Shown here one piece after another: positions 11,229-28,120 of a DNA stretch of 64,000 nt (within the stretch, counting starts at the first letter, position 1; every line of letters begins with the position of its first letter). A model generated the notes under the pieces. The model had not been told where the DNA came from. It did not search any database and saw only the letters and a program-made list of their open reading frames with translations. The stretch comes from Atrina japonica (lineage: Eukaryota; Mollusca; Bivalvia; Pterioida; Pinnidae). Location: NCBI GenBank assembly GCA_030159075.1, contig BROG01000027.1:2303501-2367500 (forward strand), in the 5' to 3' direction. Both the position numbers and the translations under genes were made by a program.

Positions 11229-14200
11229 TACATTGGATGTTGGATAAAAATCAGTTGGAAAAAAAACTTCAGCCTTATTTAGCAAGCATTGACTAAAAAT
11301 GGTCCACAATGCCAGGGTTCACACCACCAAGTGCCATTTTAGCAAAATGCTAAAAATATTAAAAATTGGCACAAAAATAATGTTTCTTGCAATTCTTCCT
11401 GAGGCAATATATTTGTAAAATACAGACCTTGAGCATTCCCAAAGACCGATTGTGATTCGTACAGGCAGTTATATAATATAACAATGATGAAATGGAATTA
11501 CAGTTTTAAAGTGATTAATAGCCTTGGATACTTGTTGTTTATTCATTTTGCTCAATGCAATTTTATTTGGCTAAAAGAATATTCATTTTGCTAATATTTT
11601 GGCTCATAAATTTGAAATATTGGTGTGAACCTTGATTGCCGTTCAGTTGCCACAGAAAGTCGATAATGCTGAGGTATAACACGTACTGTAGACGGAAAGT
11701 TCTCATTCCTGCTTATTTTCAACCTTTTACACCAGAAAGCATATTCACCCCGTCTTAAATTCAGTAATTCACCACAATCTAGTGTATGGCCATGGTTTTA
11801 TTATTTAGTCTGAAAATATCGCTTTAATTTTTATTTTGTCCTTCTGTGTTAAAAATAAACGGGAACCAGAATTTTCAGGCGTACGCATGTATATTTGATG
11901 AATGTTAAGTAACTTGGAGTGAAATATGTGGAAAAAATATCGGTAAATATCGAGGTCTGAATTTGTAGTTTTTATACAAGGACCATGAAATAGCAGCATA
12001 CATTGTTATTATCAGGTATAGATAAATTATCCGGCGGTCCTAGGTTCGATTCCAAGCAGAGACAGTTACTTGCCTCTGTTACATAAACACAGCTGGAGTT
12101 TGTTATGAATTACCCCCCCCCCCCACCCCCACCCCAAAAAAAAAAAAATTTCTCCTAATGAAAGAGTAGTAAATTTGTATTAAGTGATTAGGGTAGTTGT
12201 GGACTGTATGAATGCTGAAACAATATGACAATGGCTTCCTCCGTGCATATCGTTATCAATTGTGATACAGAAATCATAACTTTTTGCGCACATTTTGTAC
12301 TAAGGATAAGTAGACGATGGTTTATCAACTTGTGATTATTGGTATTGTTGTGGATGCTTCATATCGACTTCAATAGAGATTTTTGTGAAGTACAATTTTC
12401 TTTTTCACAACTACAGAAGTGAAAAAGAATGTATTTTGCACGTGCTTCGGATCGTATTACTAGTATTTGTTAAAACTGTACTCGTGTATCTAACATAAGA
12501 CCCACAATCTTCATAAACGTACTCCTCAATTTACGGCGAATGACCAGGATTGCATATTTGAGGTTTGGTGAAAAACAGAACCTTGGGAATAACATCTTCA
12601 TAGATAAAGAATGCAAAACCGGAGTGAAACAAATGCCGTCAGACGGTATTGATACCGGGGTCAAATTATTATGCAAAACTGTGTGCGGTTGTTGACTTGG
12701 CAGAAATGAAATATGGATCTGGAGAGAATCATAGTTGATGTGCTTTAGTTCAAGATAAAAATATATGCAAATATTAGGAATGAAAATAATTTTATATGTG
12801 AAGTTATATCCAGACTTTGCTGATTGTCACCAGTTGATTCACAATTAATACTACACTGATACCAATATTTCAAATTCCGTCAATTAAAATCAAATCAGCA
12901 TTTATGGTGGTTATGCAGTTACGAATAAAAGAAATATAAGAATATGTTTTGGTGCACACAAATTACAATGTATATAATTTTAATTATACACACATGAATT
13001 TGCAACAGAAACTACATGTATAAGTAGGACGTAATGGCTGTTAAATTCATTATTTTTTTTTCAGATGAAGATGAATATTTCCGACATTTTAAAACTATGA
13101 CAGTTTAATACACCTTGTGTGTATATATATATATATATATAATTTATCAAACGGTTATATTTATAGTAACGATATTACCATGTGATCGCTGACCTCTGGA
13201 ACTTGCTCTGATTAAAGTGCCCGACTTTGTACAATGCATATATAATCTGCTATTACACACCTGATGAATATGTGCAACGGGTTATTTTTGTTTGTAATGT
13301 AGATTACCCAACTCTGTAAATGACATCAGTATTAAATTTCTCGTTTTTTCTCTACCATTAACCTGTGATATAGTTTTTCCTCGTTTCAGACTGCATGTAA
13401 AATTTTACAACATTGTAGAATGCATTGGGAATTCTATATTGACTCGCATATAATTCACTTCGTCCATGCACTCTATGGCGATTGTTAAAACACTTTGACG
13501 CGGTTGAGTACTTTTTTCGTATGTCTATTCACAACAATTCATTAATAAGCAGACGTATATTACTTTGGCGCGCTGGAATATTGCCAAGTACAGACTTTAA
13601 ATCGATATTCTTTTATGATTTGTCAATACTATTTATATTCATAGCTTGTCTTGTTGTTGACTATGGAATTTATCTGCTCTGATCCAAAAGCTTTAACTGA
13701 AGGCTGTTATTTTTACACACACATATCCCTCTTCTATGGTTGTCTACAGTCTACATAAAATAGTTCTCTTAGAGACGCACGTGTCGTGTTAGCATGTTAT
13801 CCATTTCAAACGATTGTGTTTGTATTTTATAATCCTGGCACAGTGCCAGATTTGCCTGATCAGGGCAGACCATTGCTGCACATTTATCTAATTGCTGTGC
13901 GGAATAAAATACCAGCTGTGTTCAAATAATGCATACATTCAAATTGAATTATGAACCTGTGCTATTAGTATGACATTTTTGCTTTGAACAGCAGATGTAC
14001 ATAATTAAAGAAACACTTAATAATCAACACGTATGTAGCAATATTATATTTGATTGCTCGTTTTACTCATCATTAGGGACAGACAGTAGTATTGACCTCA
14101 AATAGTCCTAGAGGACACTAATCTAATTACAGACGATAATCCATGAATATCAGGATCTAATCTAAATATATAGACAGACACAGTAATATCAACATCAAAC

Positions 14201-15055
14201 CTCGATCAGGGGAATATTGTACTCTGATGTTATTCGCTTATTATTATTAAGTCTGATCTATTTTTATAATATTCTTGTTGAGATGTATCTTTCTGGAAAT
14301 ATTATAGAATGCTTAAATCCGTTCGATGATGTATGTTTTTTATATATATGTATTTGCCTTTTTTTTCTTTTTATGTTGGGGTTAACTTTTATTATTTGGT
14401 TTGGGTTCTTTTTGTTTTACTTTTCTACTGGAATCTGGAATCGATCCTTTAAAAATTATGAATGTCAGACATATATGTACTTAAAACGTCCCTTAACGTC
14501 GTCGAACACATTTATAATTACAGAATTTTGATATATTTTTCTTATCTACCGATTTTGTTACATTCGTTTGCACCAAATAAAAAGTAACTTGTTATTCATT
14601 GAAAAAAGACATTTTAAGTTAATTTAAGTTCTTCAATTTATTGTTCACGAAAATTTAAATGAGAGAAAGAAAAAAATCGCCCGTTTAGGTCAGTTTAAAC
14701 TTTATTTGCTGAACAGAATTGATAGTTACAAATTGATATACAAAGTCATAAGGATCTAGAAACAAGTATACTAAAGTACTTAAGTGAAATCCATTTCCTT
14801 AGATACACAATCAATACAAAATATATAACCTCCGTTTTTGATTGTATGAAAACAAAAAGAAAATTGTTATTAAAAATTCAATGATATTACATGCACATGT
14901 GATATAATAAATAACAAGTAATTTGAATGAGGATTGATAATTGTCGAATCGTCCTTTTGAAAAAGAATCAACAGCAATGCATTTAACAAATTTTTACTGG
15001 AATATATATTTGATGTTATCTGCCTTGTATTTGGTGAAGAAGCAGGCTTAGTCGC
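11229..15055. other. Gene-free stretch
   Basis: Apart from the SINE fragment at 12020 and a short (TA)n at 13119-13141, nothing is recognised. The longer open frames (13482-13682, 14217-14531) are T-rich and match no family. Confidence 0.5.
12020..12150 (+). mobile_element. SINE fragment with B-box-like motif, followed by C- and A-rich tract
   Basis: A tRNA B-box match (aggttcgattcc at about 12042) is followed by a SINE-like body and a poly(C)/poly(A) stretch (about 12113-12150). The 5' tRNA half is not recognisable, so this looks truncated. Confidence 0.4.
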
Positions 15056-15345
15056 ATTGGAAGTTTGTGATTACTGTGTTTCACGAAATGAAATGTTAAG
15101 TAACTTGTTCGATAGCTATTGTTGAGTTGTCTACCTATTGTGACGAGGATTTCTTACCCACCTATTTCATTTGAATTTGACTGTGGACTCACGGCGGGTA
15201 TGACGCATCAGCAGGGGATGCTTACTCCTCCATGACACCTGATCCCACCTCTGGATTTCCAGAGGCTCGTGTTTGTCCAATATCACCAGAATAGACTGAA
15301 GATTTATACTTAGGTATTTGAGATTTTATGATTCAACTTATAAAA
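15056..15345 (+). mobile_element. Solo 3' tail of the RT retroelement
   Basis: Begins like the end of the RT coding part (gattactgtgtttcac) and continues through gtgacgaggatttc, actcacggcgggt and gcaggggatgcttactcctc to the end gatttatacttaggtatttgag. It is collinear with the tails at 43960-44330 and 47000-47285, but the RT part is absent, consistent with 5' truncation. Confidence 0.75.
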
Positions 15346-15778
15346 ATGTATAAGAAATATGTTTTGATAAAACATTATTTTCAAAACAATAAAGAGTAAA
15401 CGGTAGCAAAACGGTATGTAACACAGACACATGATTGGAAGACAGCAAATTATGATCGTAGATGTTTGATATTCCTCGTAAAAACACTGTCCAAAATCAA
15501 TTATATATATTCACATCATGAGATCTAGTTGGCACCCAAGATACAAGAAAAGAAAAGAAAGAAATACACGTGGTATTAATGCCATGTAAAATCGATGAAA
15601 CATGTTAAAATTACATCATTAGAAAACGTCGTCAGGCTAATCATCCAGTCGATAAACATAAAAATTCATGAGTTGTACAAGTTCAAAATATTGCAGCATT
15701 GCAGTATTATGTCCTTATATATTTTTATATTGATCTGTAGTTCTATCAATATTTATACAATAACTTGAAACGATTGAC

Positions 15779-15990
<212 letters not shown>

Positions 15991-15995
<5 letters not shown>

Positions 15996-17344
15996 TAGGT
16001 CATATTATAGTATATTTGTGCATAAGTTAGTATAGATCTACCAGGATAAATTGTCACATAATTACAATCACAACGATTTTAACATATATCATGACAGGGG
16101 TGCAGGCTAATTTCATACACAAAATATCGTACTGTAATGTATGGAATTAGAGCAAGACAAAGCGTTCTACCTGCACACCCTTCGTTGGGAAAAATAGACA
16201 GTATTAGTTTAGTTTATGAGTCCGGATGTGCCACTTTATGTTGGTATAGCTCTACCCTTATTTTTTTTGCATTTTGTTTTACATACAGCTGTTCGGTGTG
16301 ATATGAAAATAACCGAAGAAGAACAAGTTAATTAGAACTAGAAGTAAATGTAATCTCGACAATCGGAAGCCCACAATATTAGAATACGTTGATATTCATA
16401 AATAAAATTCTCCTTTATAACTAGCATGCTTATTTCTGGTGCTATATACATACTATATACATGTGTAATTTGTTTTCTTTATATCGATATGAAACTGTAA
16501 ATATGTCATAGTATTTGATATAGTTTTAAGTGTACAGTGAACTGACACCAGGTGTATTACACGTGTGTTCGCCTCGTGTTGCATTATTTCCTTTTCGATG
16601 TAACAAATATGTCTAAATTCAGTGAAAATACATAAGGTCATGTTTCGTGGTCTTTATCCAATCAGATTTCGAGCTATTTACTATTTTCATGTTTACATGG
16701 TGACATGAACTTAGCAGAATAGATCATATCCACTTGCATTACGTTACACAGTTAACTCGACTCGTTTACTACATAACGTAATAGTACTTATACACGGTGG
16801 GTATGATCTAACCTTTACACAGTATACATCGACCTTAGAAACGTTGTCGGCAAATTTCCTGTTAAGTTATTTGTAGTTTGCAACACAGATTTGAACAAAA
16901 CTAAAGTAAGGATATTCTTTTACAACCTACGTGTTATCGGCGTTCACTTTATTTCCAGATAGCAGGAATTCAGCTGTTTAGATAGAAATGATATACGATG
17001 TCATCATATTTTAAAGTCGATCAAGTGTCAAAACGTAGTAACAAATCTAAATATAATATTTAAGATTGATAGACAATCCCATTATGAGTTCAGATGGACG
17101 TAAAATTGGATAGTGCTTTGAAAATATTATATACCTTAGTTTTAATGTACAGCATATGTAACCCAACGTATTCATATTTCTGTGAATTATTCTATATCTA
17201 GGCATCCTATTTAAAAGCCAATCAGTTCGTAGTATGAAAAAGGACCTACATGTATTACGATTACATACATGTATTACACATTGCTTCATTTCATAATGTA
17301 GTTGATATTTAAGATTCCAGTATTATGTATATTGACGTTTCTTA

Positions 17345-17345
<1 letters not shown>
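15991..17345. other. Gene-free stretch
   Basis: No exon, RNA gene or repeat family recognised. Confidence 0.45.
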
Positions 17346-17443
<98 letters not shown>

Positions 17444-17484
17444 GACACACACGCACACACATACACACACGCACGCACGCACGC
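17346..17484. repeat. (CA)n microsatellite
   Basis: Pure (CA)n 17346-17439, then imperfect copies with CAGA and CGCA variants. Open frames across it on both strands are artefacts. Confidence 0.98.
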
Positions 17485-19785
17485 ATAAATGCGCATCGCG
17501 TGGTGGCTAATGAAACTGATGAAAAAGTTATGCGCTTGAATGAATGAAACTTATTTGGGTTCGATCATGGATACAGGAAATATCATATACATAAAGGACA
17601 ATAAGATACTACGGCTTGGATTCACAATATTGCCTAGGCGTCTAGTAAAGTTGTGTTATAAAACACTGCATTTTGTCGAAAAAATCGAATATATCGAACA
17701 GGGATATATCGATTTTACGGCTATTACGGAGCGAAGATGATTTACCCGGCGAATTCCTTCTATGTAAAATTATGCGTCCATAGCGTACATGCTTATAACG
17801 AATTTAGTTTATAATGAGGTAAGTTCTGTTCCCCTTGACTTAAAATAGAATGGAAAATCAACTTTATAACGCCGTGTTTTATTTGTAGAATTCCTTCATG
17901 AGGTACGACATCTGATCGTGTTTTATCAAGGAGAGTGCTAATTCAAAATGATTATAAATTATTTTATATTTAAGTTATTTGCTTTTTTTATCGTGTATTT
18001 GGTATATTATTTTTTATCTCTGAATTGTAAAACTTTAATGCAACATCTTGTATTTGTTCATATGTGTCAACAAAAACCTAGTCTATCATTGGAATGCATT
18101 TTAAAAGGATATCAATGGCGTTCATCGTGTACTTTTTGTTGACAATTGATTTTTCTTATGTAGAGCAATTAAGCTATTTTTAAAAAGAACGAAGTCGTTA
18201 AAAGCAAGTTATGGATTCGCTATAAATATATAACGAATTGCACTTATAACGAAATATCAGAATTTTACTGTATATAGCAGTAAGCTGGTATATTCTTATT
18301 TAAAAATCAGAGATAAAAAAGTATTAATTTTCTTAATGTCCAGGAGACAATTATACAAATCTACCGAACATTGGATACTAGATCCTCTTTTATGGTTTCA
18401 TTAGGACATTAGGAATGTTATTGATTAAATATTTTCTACGTAATCCAGATTCATTTTCTATGAAAGGGAATCATGGATATACTTCAATAAAATGTTCCAT
18501 TACTTTTCACAGGCATATAAATGTGGGATGTCATTTACACATGGGGTATAGTGAGATAATTTACACTTGTGTGAAGCAAATACGTTATTATCAAATAATG
18601 AGGATACAAAAAGGGAAATTCTACATCTTAATGATCAAAATCTTATACCACAATCGTACACGTCTAGAAAATATTTGGTAAATGAACATTATTTCAGAAA
18701 ACACAGACACCAGCATCTGACAACAATAATGTACCTGATACTGACTGTAGCGATACAGACGCAATTACGATGTCATTCTGCAACAAGTGATTGTCTGACG
18801 ACACAGACATCACTTTGACAGTTATATTTATATTATGTAAGATATAAACAGTTCACCAATAACCACAGAACTTGTAGTGAACATCGATCTCATTGTCTGT
18901 CGTTAAGTATTCTGAATACGAATTCTAAAAGTCTGTACAAAATTGTTCCATAATAAAAGTAAATGTCTGCAGGAGTCTGGATAAGGCGGGAAATAAAACG
19001 GTTTTATAAGCTTTAATAACTTCATCGCATTCTTAATCATTTCTTCATTTACAAGGCTTTTATTGATTTGTATTTCCACTATGATTCTACAAACAGCAAT
19101 GCACGTAGTACTTTATCGAAATGTTGGCACGAGGCCAACTATCAATGATCAAAACTTTCTCTGGTTTTGACTTTATGTTGTATATCTTTTTGTTGTGGCA
19201 TTCACAGCTATTGATCATGCGAGGGATGCAATCGCTCCAGTGCATCTAAATCCAGATTTTTGCATTCCCTTTGTTTGTTAACGTATATTTTGAATTCGGA
19301 CAACTATTGGTTATGCGGTTAAGGTAATGTTTTATGATGATTTGACAAGAGCTGATATACGTCTTTAATTAAAACCAAGTACAACTCGTTTAATAATCTC
19401 CACGTGTTGCTCGTTCAAATACTCACATTCTTTGAAGTATATTTGATTTAAATTCTTCACGATTATCGTACTATCTTTGAAAATTATTCAAATTAGCATA
19501 TAGTTGAGCTAACTACAGCTGGGTGACAAAAGTGTGAAAACTGTTTATATTTCTCAAAATATTTCACATTCACTATATTTAAATAACATTCATGGAATGT
19601 TTCTCTAAAGGAACTCTGAACAACATAAACTATTAAACTCAATATCTAACACTTTCATTTTGTATTTGCTCATGTTGTTCTGTTTTCAAAATTTAGCAAT
19701 ATTAGTAGACAATTAAATACTTGATGTAACAATGCCCTATTTACATATACATGTATTAAAAAGATACATTTAACTACTGGATCCA
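17485..19785. other. Gene-free stretch with AT-rich 'ataacgaa' segments
   Basis: Words such as cttataacgaatt, tataacgaattg and cttataacgaaat recur at about 17790-17815 and 18220-18255. They suggest remnants of an old DNA transposon, but no clear ends were defined. An exon-like open segment lies at 18565-18810 (see findings). Confidence 0.35.
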
Positions 19786-19880
19786 GCAAAACTTACCAGT
19801 ACTATAAAACGAAACAGTGGAAATGGAAACAAAGCCAAACTTACCAGTACTATAAAACGAAACAGTGGAAACAAAGCAAA
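19786..19880 (+). repeat. Tandem duplication of about 47 bp
   Basis: caaacttaccagtactataa...cgaaacagtggaaacaaagc occurs twice in direct succession; the first copy has a few extra bases. Confidence 0.9.
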
Positions 19881-20049
19881 CACATAAATATCAATCATTA
19901 ATGCTTATATAACATATTCTATTGAAATCGATCGAAAAATTGTGGTTCTATATAAAATATATAGAAAAAATTGTTTCATTTGTATTGTAATCCTGCTGTA
20001 GTTTCCATGTGGAGAAAATAAGGATATAGTCATATCTATCAAACATATC

Positions 20050-20231
<182 letters not shown>

Positions 20232-20479
20232 TACAACGATATATATAGCGATGTATTTATCTTTATACGACTAAGCGAATCTTGTAAAAGCAGTTGTGAT
20301 TGTAATTGTTTGTGATGACTGGAAGCGTGATGTATTACATGTCTATATAGTGTTTTCTAGGTTATCTCTTTGCTTACAAAACAAATAGATATAGACATTT
20401 CTTTATGTGTATCACACAAGGAAGCGATTCATTGTATCATAATTCTGGTTGATAACACAGTGTATGTTTAAATGGTTAG

Positions 20480-21115
20480 TATTGCATAATGTATGTAGAG
20501 ATTAGTTTTTTGTGGTTAATAACTTATGAAACAATGAACTTTTTATGATTTAAAACACATAACGTATGTAGTTAAATTTTGAAGGGTAAATAACGCATAA
20601 CGTTTGTAAACATCGACGTTTTTATATTGGTATAACGCATAACGTATGTAGATAGTTTAAATTTTGAATGGTAAATAACGCATAACGTATGTACATAGTG
20701 TACGCATCTGTTTAGTTACTGACTTAAAACGTAAGTAGACAGAATACATTTATGGTTAATACGAATAGCGTATGCATACCATCATGTATAACGTATACAT
20801 AACGTATGTAGATCGTGTGCAATTATGGTTATTCTAAACGTAAAATGTATGTGGACAGTGTACGTTTTGTTTTGTTAAAACCCATAGTGTATATAGATAG
20901 TGTACATCTATGACTTATAACTTTGGTATTATGTTTATAATATTTATATCGTATAACATATGTAGAGAGTGTACATTTTATGGTTGATAACGCATTATGT
21001 ATGTAGACAGTGTACATCGTATAGTTGATAACGCATTACGTATGTAGGCAGTGTACTTTATTGTTGATAACGTATTACATATTCAGACAGGGTATTTTAT
21101 GCACAGTATGTTTTG
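20480..21115. repeat. Degenerate tandem array, unit about 40 bp ('cataacgtatgtagacagtgtacat')
   Basis: The core cataacgtatgtag returns about every 35-60 bases (near 20490, 20560, 20637, 20681, 20799, 20955, 20994, 21036 and others), often followed by acagtgtacat. About 14 diverged copies. The periodic minus-strand open frame at 20829-21017 is a by-product. Confidence 0.75.
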
Positions 21116-23351
<2,236 letters not shown>

Positions 23352-23355
<4 letters not shown>

Positions 23356-24077
23356 GTAAATCAAGTTATGTATGATCTCGATGTGAATTTCAGCTCCAAA
23401 AATCAATAATATCTACAAATAAATGCATTGATACTCTTAGTTCAAAATGACAATATACGCAGATGATGACGCATAGGAGATCAACAATTATACCGTCAAT
23501 AGGTGTCATGTTAATCGAAATTAAAATTAATTATTCCATATATTAAAAAGTTAAACACGTGCGTATTGAGATATTTACGGGACTTTAGAACTGCAATACA
23601 AGAGAGGTTCAAATTTCATTGGTAAATTTGATGTCACGCGTGAGAGATGAATACAGGTATAGAAATTATATACAATGTACATGTATTTATGTTATTTATG
23701 CTTTTAAACATAATTAAAAAAATCGTTGGTTATTCGACTTTCTGCAATAATACTATATCAGTATAGCCTATATTTACGTTAAAATGTCTAAATTAGACAT
23801 TTTGAATTAAGAATTAACTATCTTTATTTTGCCTCACTGGTGTAGCAGCTTCATCACAGCCTCAGTATGTGATCGTTTATATTTTTTTATATTGTGCACG
23901 AAAAGGATAAACAAAGATCCAATAAAATTAAGTCAAACATTCACTTCATTTTATTTAATTGATTTCATTATTGAAATTATGATATAATGAATCTAACAAT
24001 TTTTAAATTTTAGATATATGTAATAGGCCGACGAATGAAATGGAGACGCCATCTTATTTTTTTTTTACATTTAAAAT
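23352..24077. other. Gene-free stretch
   Basis: AT-rich DNA with no recognised feature. Confidence 0.45.
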
Positions 24078-24290
24078 AAAAATGAAGAAGTAGCGATGGT
24101 GAATCGAAACTCAAAGTCTATTAGAATACGAGAAATTAGATATTAAAAATAGTCTCAACATAAAGAACAATTGCGAATCCCAAACCGGGTGGGACCAGGT
24201 GTCCGTGAGGTAGCGTTCCCTGTTAGCATGCCTCAACTGTCGCAAAGGTTTCATGGAAAGCTGTCGAATAAATCGGTAAAGAGTTCAACC
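24078..24290 (+). mobile_element. SINE-like repeat, family 'gggaccaggtgtcc'
   Basis: Shares aatgaagaag, attagaatacgaaaatta, caaaccgggtgggaccaggtgtcc and gcctcaactgtcgcaaa with the segments at 27830-27990 and 28045-28120. It appears inverted at 33717-33902, where a tRNA-like head is preserved. Age and divergence differ among copies. Confidence 0.65.
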
Positions 24291-24892
24291 TCTTTGAAAA
24301 TTTCATGAGTCAATTTTAGATCCGATTGGTGAAAGGGAGTTTGTCTTTATATGGTTCTGTCTCAGAATATTATCTATCATTCTTGAGAGGGTGATTTAGT
24401 CTTCCACAAGATCCCCGATTCGACCATAAAACTTCCTCAATGACGATTTCACACTGTTCAGTGCCGTATTTCCATACGGGTTGTTTGGCTCTCAGAAAAA
24501 CCTTCATAAGAAGAGTAGTAATGTAAAAAGTTGTGAAATGAAAACGCTATAGACAGGAGAAGAAGGGCTAAAAGTAACATTGTGTTTTAATATATCCCTA
24601 TGTCTGGACAAGTTTCTTAATGACGTTAGCGCTGTACTGATTTTATGGATTAGATTTGTAATTTTGAAAAATATCACCGTTAAACACAATAAATGTCACA
24701 ACCAAAATTTAGTCAATACTTTTATACATATTGATGTTGTTCTTTTGACATGCCTAGCTTTTCATGTAGTTATTCATAATCAGTAGATCTTGGTATTAGT
24801 TGGTTAACACATTGTAGAAAAGCTATACTACAGTGAGATATACAATATACACAGAGTGAAATGCTAAATTGCCTGTTTTATAATGGTTTCGT

Positions 24893-25105
24893 GGTCGTCT
24901 TTGTGACGAGAATTCAATTATTCATTTGAATTCAATTTTAGCGGGAGTTATCGGTCGACAGGGGATGGTTACTCCTCCACCTGATGATACCACCTCTGGA
25001 TTTTCATAGTCCTTATGTGTACAATTTTCACCTGATTTGTATATTGTTTCATGAACCTGTTTTCGATAAATACATTGGTATCTTTGATTTTTATAGACAC
25101 GTTGA
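24893..25105 (+). mobile_element. Solo 3' tail of the RT retroelement (diverged)
   Basis: gtgacgag, tatcggtcgacaggggatgg, ttactcctccacctgat, ccacctctggattttc and a terminal ggtatctttgatttt match the tail of the RT element. Confidence 0.65.
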
Positions 25106-27010
25106 TGTCTGTTAAAACATTATTTCGGAGCATGGAATCGTATAACTGTATTTAGCGGATCCTCGAATCCAGTATGACATCACCTACTTCAAAGACCAGG
25201 ATATTTTATTTTTCATCAATTTCTCTCCCGATAGATTTAATTTTTATAGTGGGAAAGACAAAACAATTCGTGATAAGAATATATGATTTCAGGGTAACTG
25301 AAATAAGATGGAATTATCGACCTCCTCGCTGGTCATAGAATGGCTATATGATATCGACAAAAGATCAGGCGGCCATCTGTTGACATAATTTAGCCATATC
25401 GTAGCATCTTCCGGATCAGATCAACGACCTTGATATTTCATAATAAATTCACAAATAAAGGATAAAAGGTAAACCTAATATGGCGAAGCAAAATATATGA
25501 AAGGTATCATGATACTTAAAACATCAATAAACGAGACGAAAAATAGTTCCGGGATTTTGGAAACATTCAGTGTTGATCAAGAATCAGTTTTGCAATTGTC
25601 CAGTATTGTCGTTCATTCTAAAGTTTGATGTAGGATATCGAGGTTTGGGGGTATTTATTCTTATCACCATTTTACTTATACTTTGTATAAACTATCCTTT
25701 ACTCAAGTAAAGCCAATATGAATACAAATTGTATATGAATTCAATTTATAAAATCACATTATTTAAGAAGTGAATAGGTAAATAGATAATCTATGATATT
25801 AAATACACATTGTATAATGGTCCACAGTGTACTGCAAGTAAACCCACAACACTGCTTAATTAACCTGATATTGCTTTACTGTCCCCTTCACAAAAACATA
25901 TTTCAATTTATTAGACAAAATAATATTTTTTGCTACACTTTATTTAGGATAGATAAAAATACAATGATATTCGGAATCTGTATGGTCTACAAGTTTCTAC
26001 AATTTAACCTACAGTTCTTCCTGATGCAACTGATACAGCTCCACTTTGAATGACAATGATTTTACCTGGACTAAGGAAATACTGTTCATGAATCCTAACA
26101 TCATTTTATTCTACATTTATTGCAGAACATCGGAAATATTGAAATATTAAATTGATTTTAAATTCCAATCATTTGTTATATCTTATAATTAAGATTTATG
26201 AGTTTTATCATACGTATGTAGGTATCAAAAGCAAATATCAGCCATATTTACACTGGTTAGTGGTAATTTCTCAAACCTGTGTCCTTGAAAGGAAGAACGA
26301 TATTAACTTGTAATGGTAAAATTTTTATTTCTGATCTGGTTAACATTTGTGTGTATTTAATGTCATTTCAAACGTTTTGTTAAAGGTATAATAAGAGACT
26401 TTTAGTATAATGCATTAATAATGCACACCAATATGATCACTGAATATCCGAAATTCCATTAGAAGATTTAAATTGTACCATTTGTAGGATTATATAATGG
26501 ACTGAGGAGAAAAGCTATTATTCACCATGTATGACTTTGGAAACATTGAAATGAGTCTATATCTATCATAATAAAAATGATCATGTTGTCCATTGAATTG
26601 GTGTACATGCACATGCGTTATCGTATAAAAATTAATACCAGATGACTACTTAATGATAAAAAACGGAATCCGATAAAGGATCTTGATGCTTTTAATTAAG
26701 TATTGATTCCAATATTTTCAGGCGGTTGATATCTCTATCAAAATAGTAATATAACTACACATCAACATTATCCAAATCTTCACTTGAGTAAATTAATACA
26801 TTACTACATAATTTTGTGCAATGGGGATTTAATGAAAATATATTAGCCTTATCACTTACCTAAAATTTAATTCCCCAACATGCAGTTAACACAAAGAGTT
26901 TCTTATTGTAAAAGATATGAAAACCATTTGGACCTAGTTACACAAACAAACACAATTTAATTTTATATTCCATTCATTGAATTCATTGAGATGATACCTG
27001 ATAAGTTTTA
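25106..27010. other. Gene-free stretch
   Basis: No feature recognised; the open frame 25793-26053 is T-rich and matches no family. Confidence 0.45.
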
Positions 27011-27200
27011 CTGTTGATAACTGGAATACATAACTGTTGATAACTGGCATATCTAACTGTCGATAACTGGCATACGTAACTGTTAATAACTGGCATACGT
27101 ATCTGTTGACAACTGGTATACTTTACTTTTGGTGACTGACATTATATACTGCTGATCACTGATGTACTTTACTGATGATAACTTAAAATACTTAACTATT
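27011..27200 (+). repeat. 23-bp tandem array, about 8 copies
   Basis: Unit gataactggcatacgtaactgtt repeats in register. The first four copies are close to consensus and the later ones increasingly diverged. Confidence 0.85.
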
Positions 27201-27270
27201 GGTATTTCCTTCAGTTCATGTCCCGAGTCACTAAGTCTACCAAAATGTCATTGTCAGTGTGATACATCAG

Positions 27271-27348
27271 TTTGTGTGTGTGTGTGTGTGTGTGTGCGTG
27301 TGTACGCGCGCCCGTGTGTGTGTGTGTGCGTGTGTGTGTGTGTGTGTA
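27271..27348. repeat. Imperfect (TG)n microsatellite
   Basis: TG repeats with CG substitutions (gtacgcgcgcccg) in the middle. Confidence 0.95.
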
Positions 27349-27828
27349 GTAATTGTTTTATTATATGATTATTTCAAAATTCACGAGTCATATAATGATA
27401 GACAATATCAGCAGTAGACAATACCAGTGTATTTGTGTAGCCAGAACAAAGTCACTTCATCCAACCATATTTAAATCATTTAACCTTGTAATCCTGCAAA
27501 CAATCATGATACCATTCATGAAAACACTCAAGTTTTTGTTCTGGATAGCTATTCAGAAGTTCGATTGGTCCATCCTTGGTCATTTATGCATGTAATGCCT
27601 TTGTTGCTGATACCGTTCTCAAGATGAATAAACTACATGTAGTTTTTAGGAACATTCTTACCTCGGCTTCGATTTAACCAATACTATATGGATGTGTAAG
27701 CAAAAACGATAATTATTCGATATTTTGAAGTTTGCGTGGCAGAGAAGCTATTTTGTCTATAATTTTACACATGGAGTTTTGCAGAAATGATATTGATAAT
27801 GCCCGTCTGTTTGAAATAACAACACAAG

Positions 27829-28120
27829 TAAAAATGAAGAAGTGCCATCTCCAAGTCCATTAGAATACGACAAATTAGATATAACAATGGCTTAACACGA
27901 AGAGTTATTGGATATCCTTAACGGGATAGGACCAGGTGTCCGGAAGGAGTTAGCTTTCCCTGCCAGCAAGCCACACCCGTCGCAAATGTTCCATGGAAAC
28001 CCCTCTCGAGTTGGGTGAAAAGGTAGATGTACTGATGTTCTTAACACGAAGACCAATTGCAAATCCCAAACCGAGTGGGGTCAGGTGTCTGGAAGGAGCC
28101 AGTTCCCCAGCCAACACAAC
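27829..28120 (+). mobile_element. SINE-like repeat, family 'gggaccaggtgtcc', one copy plus a partial second
   Basis: 27829-27990 matches the 24078 copy end to end (aatgaagaagt, attagaatacgacaaattag, ggaccaggtgtccgga, gcaagccacacccgtcgcaaa). A second partial copy restarts at about 28037 (ttaacacgaagaccaattgc...ggtcaggtgtctggaag). Confidence 0.65.

Noticed and set aside
17286..17547. Open frames on both strands over the (CA)n tract
   Set aside because: Dipeptide repeats (HT/VC) produced by a microsatellite, not a protein.
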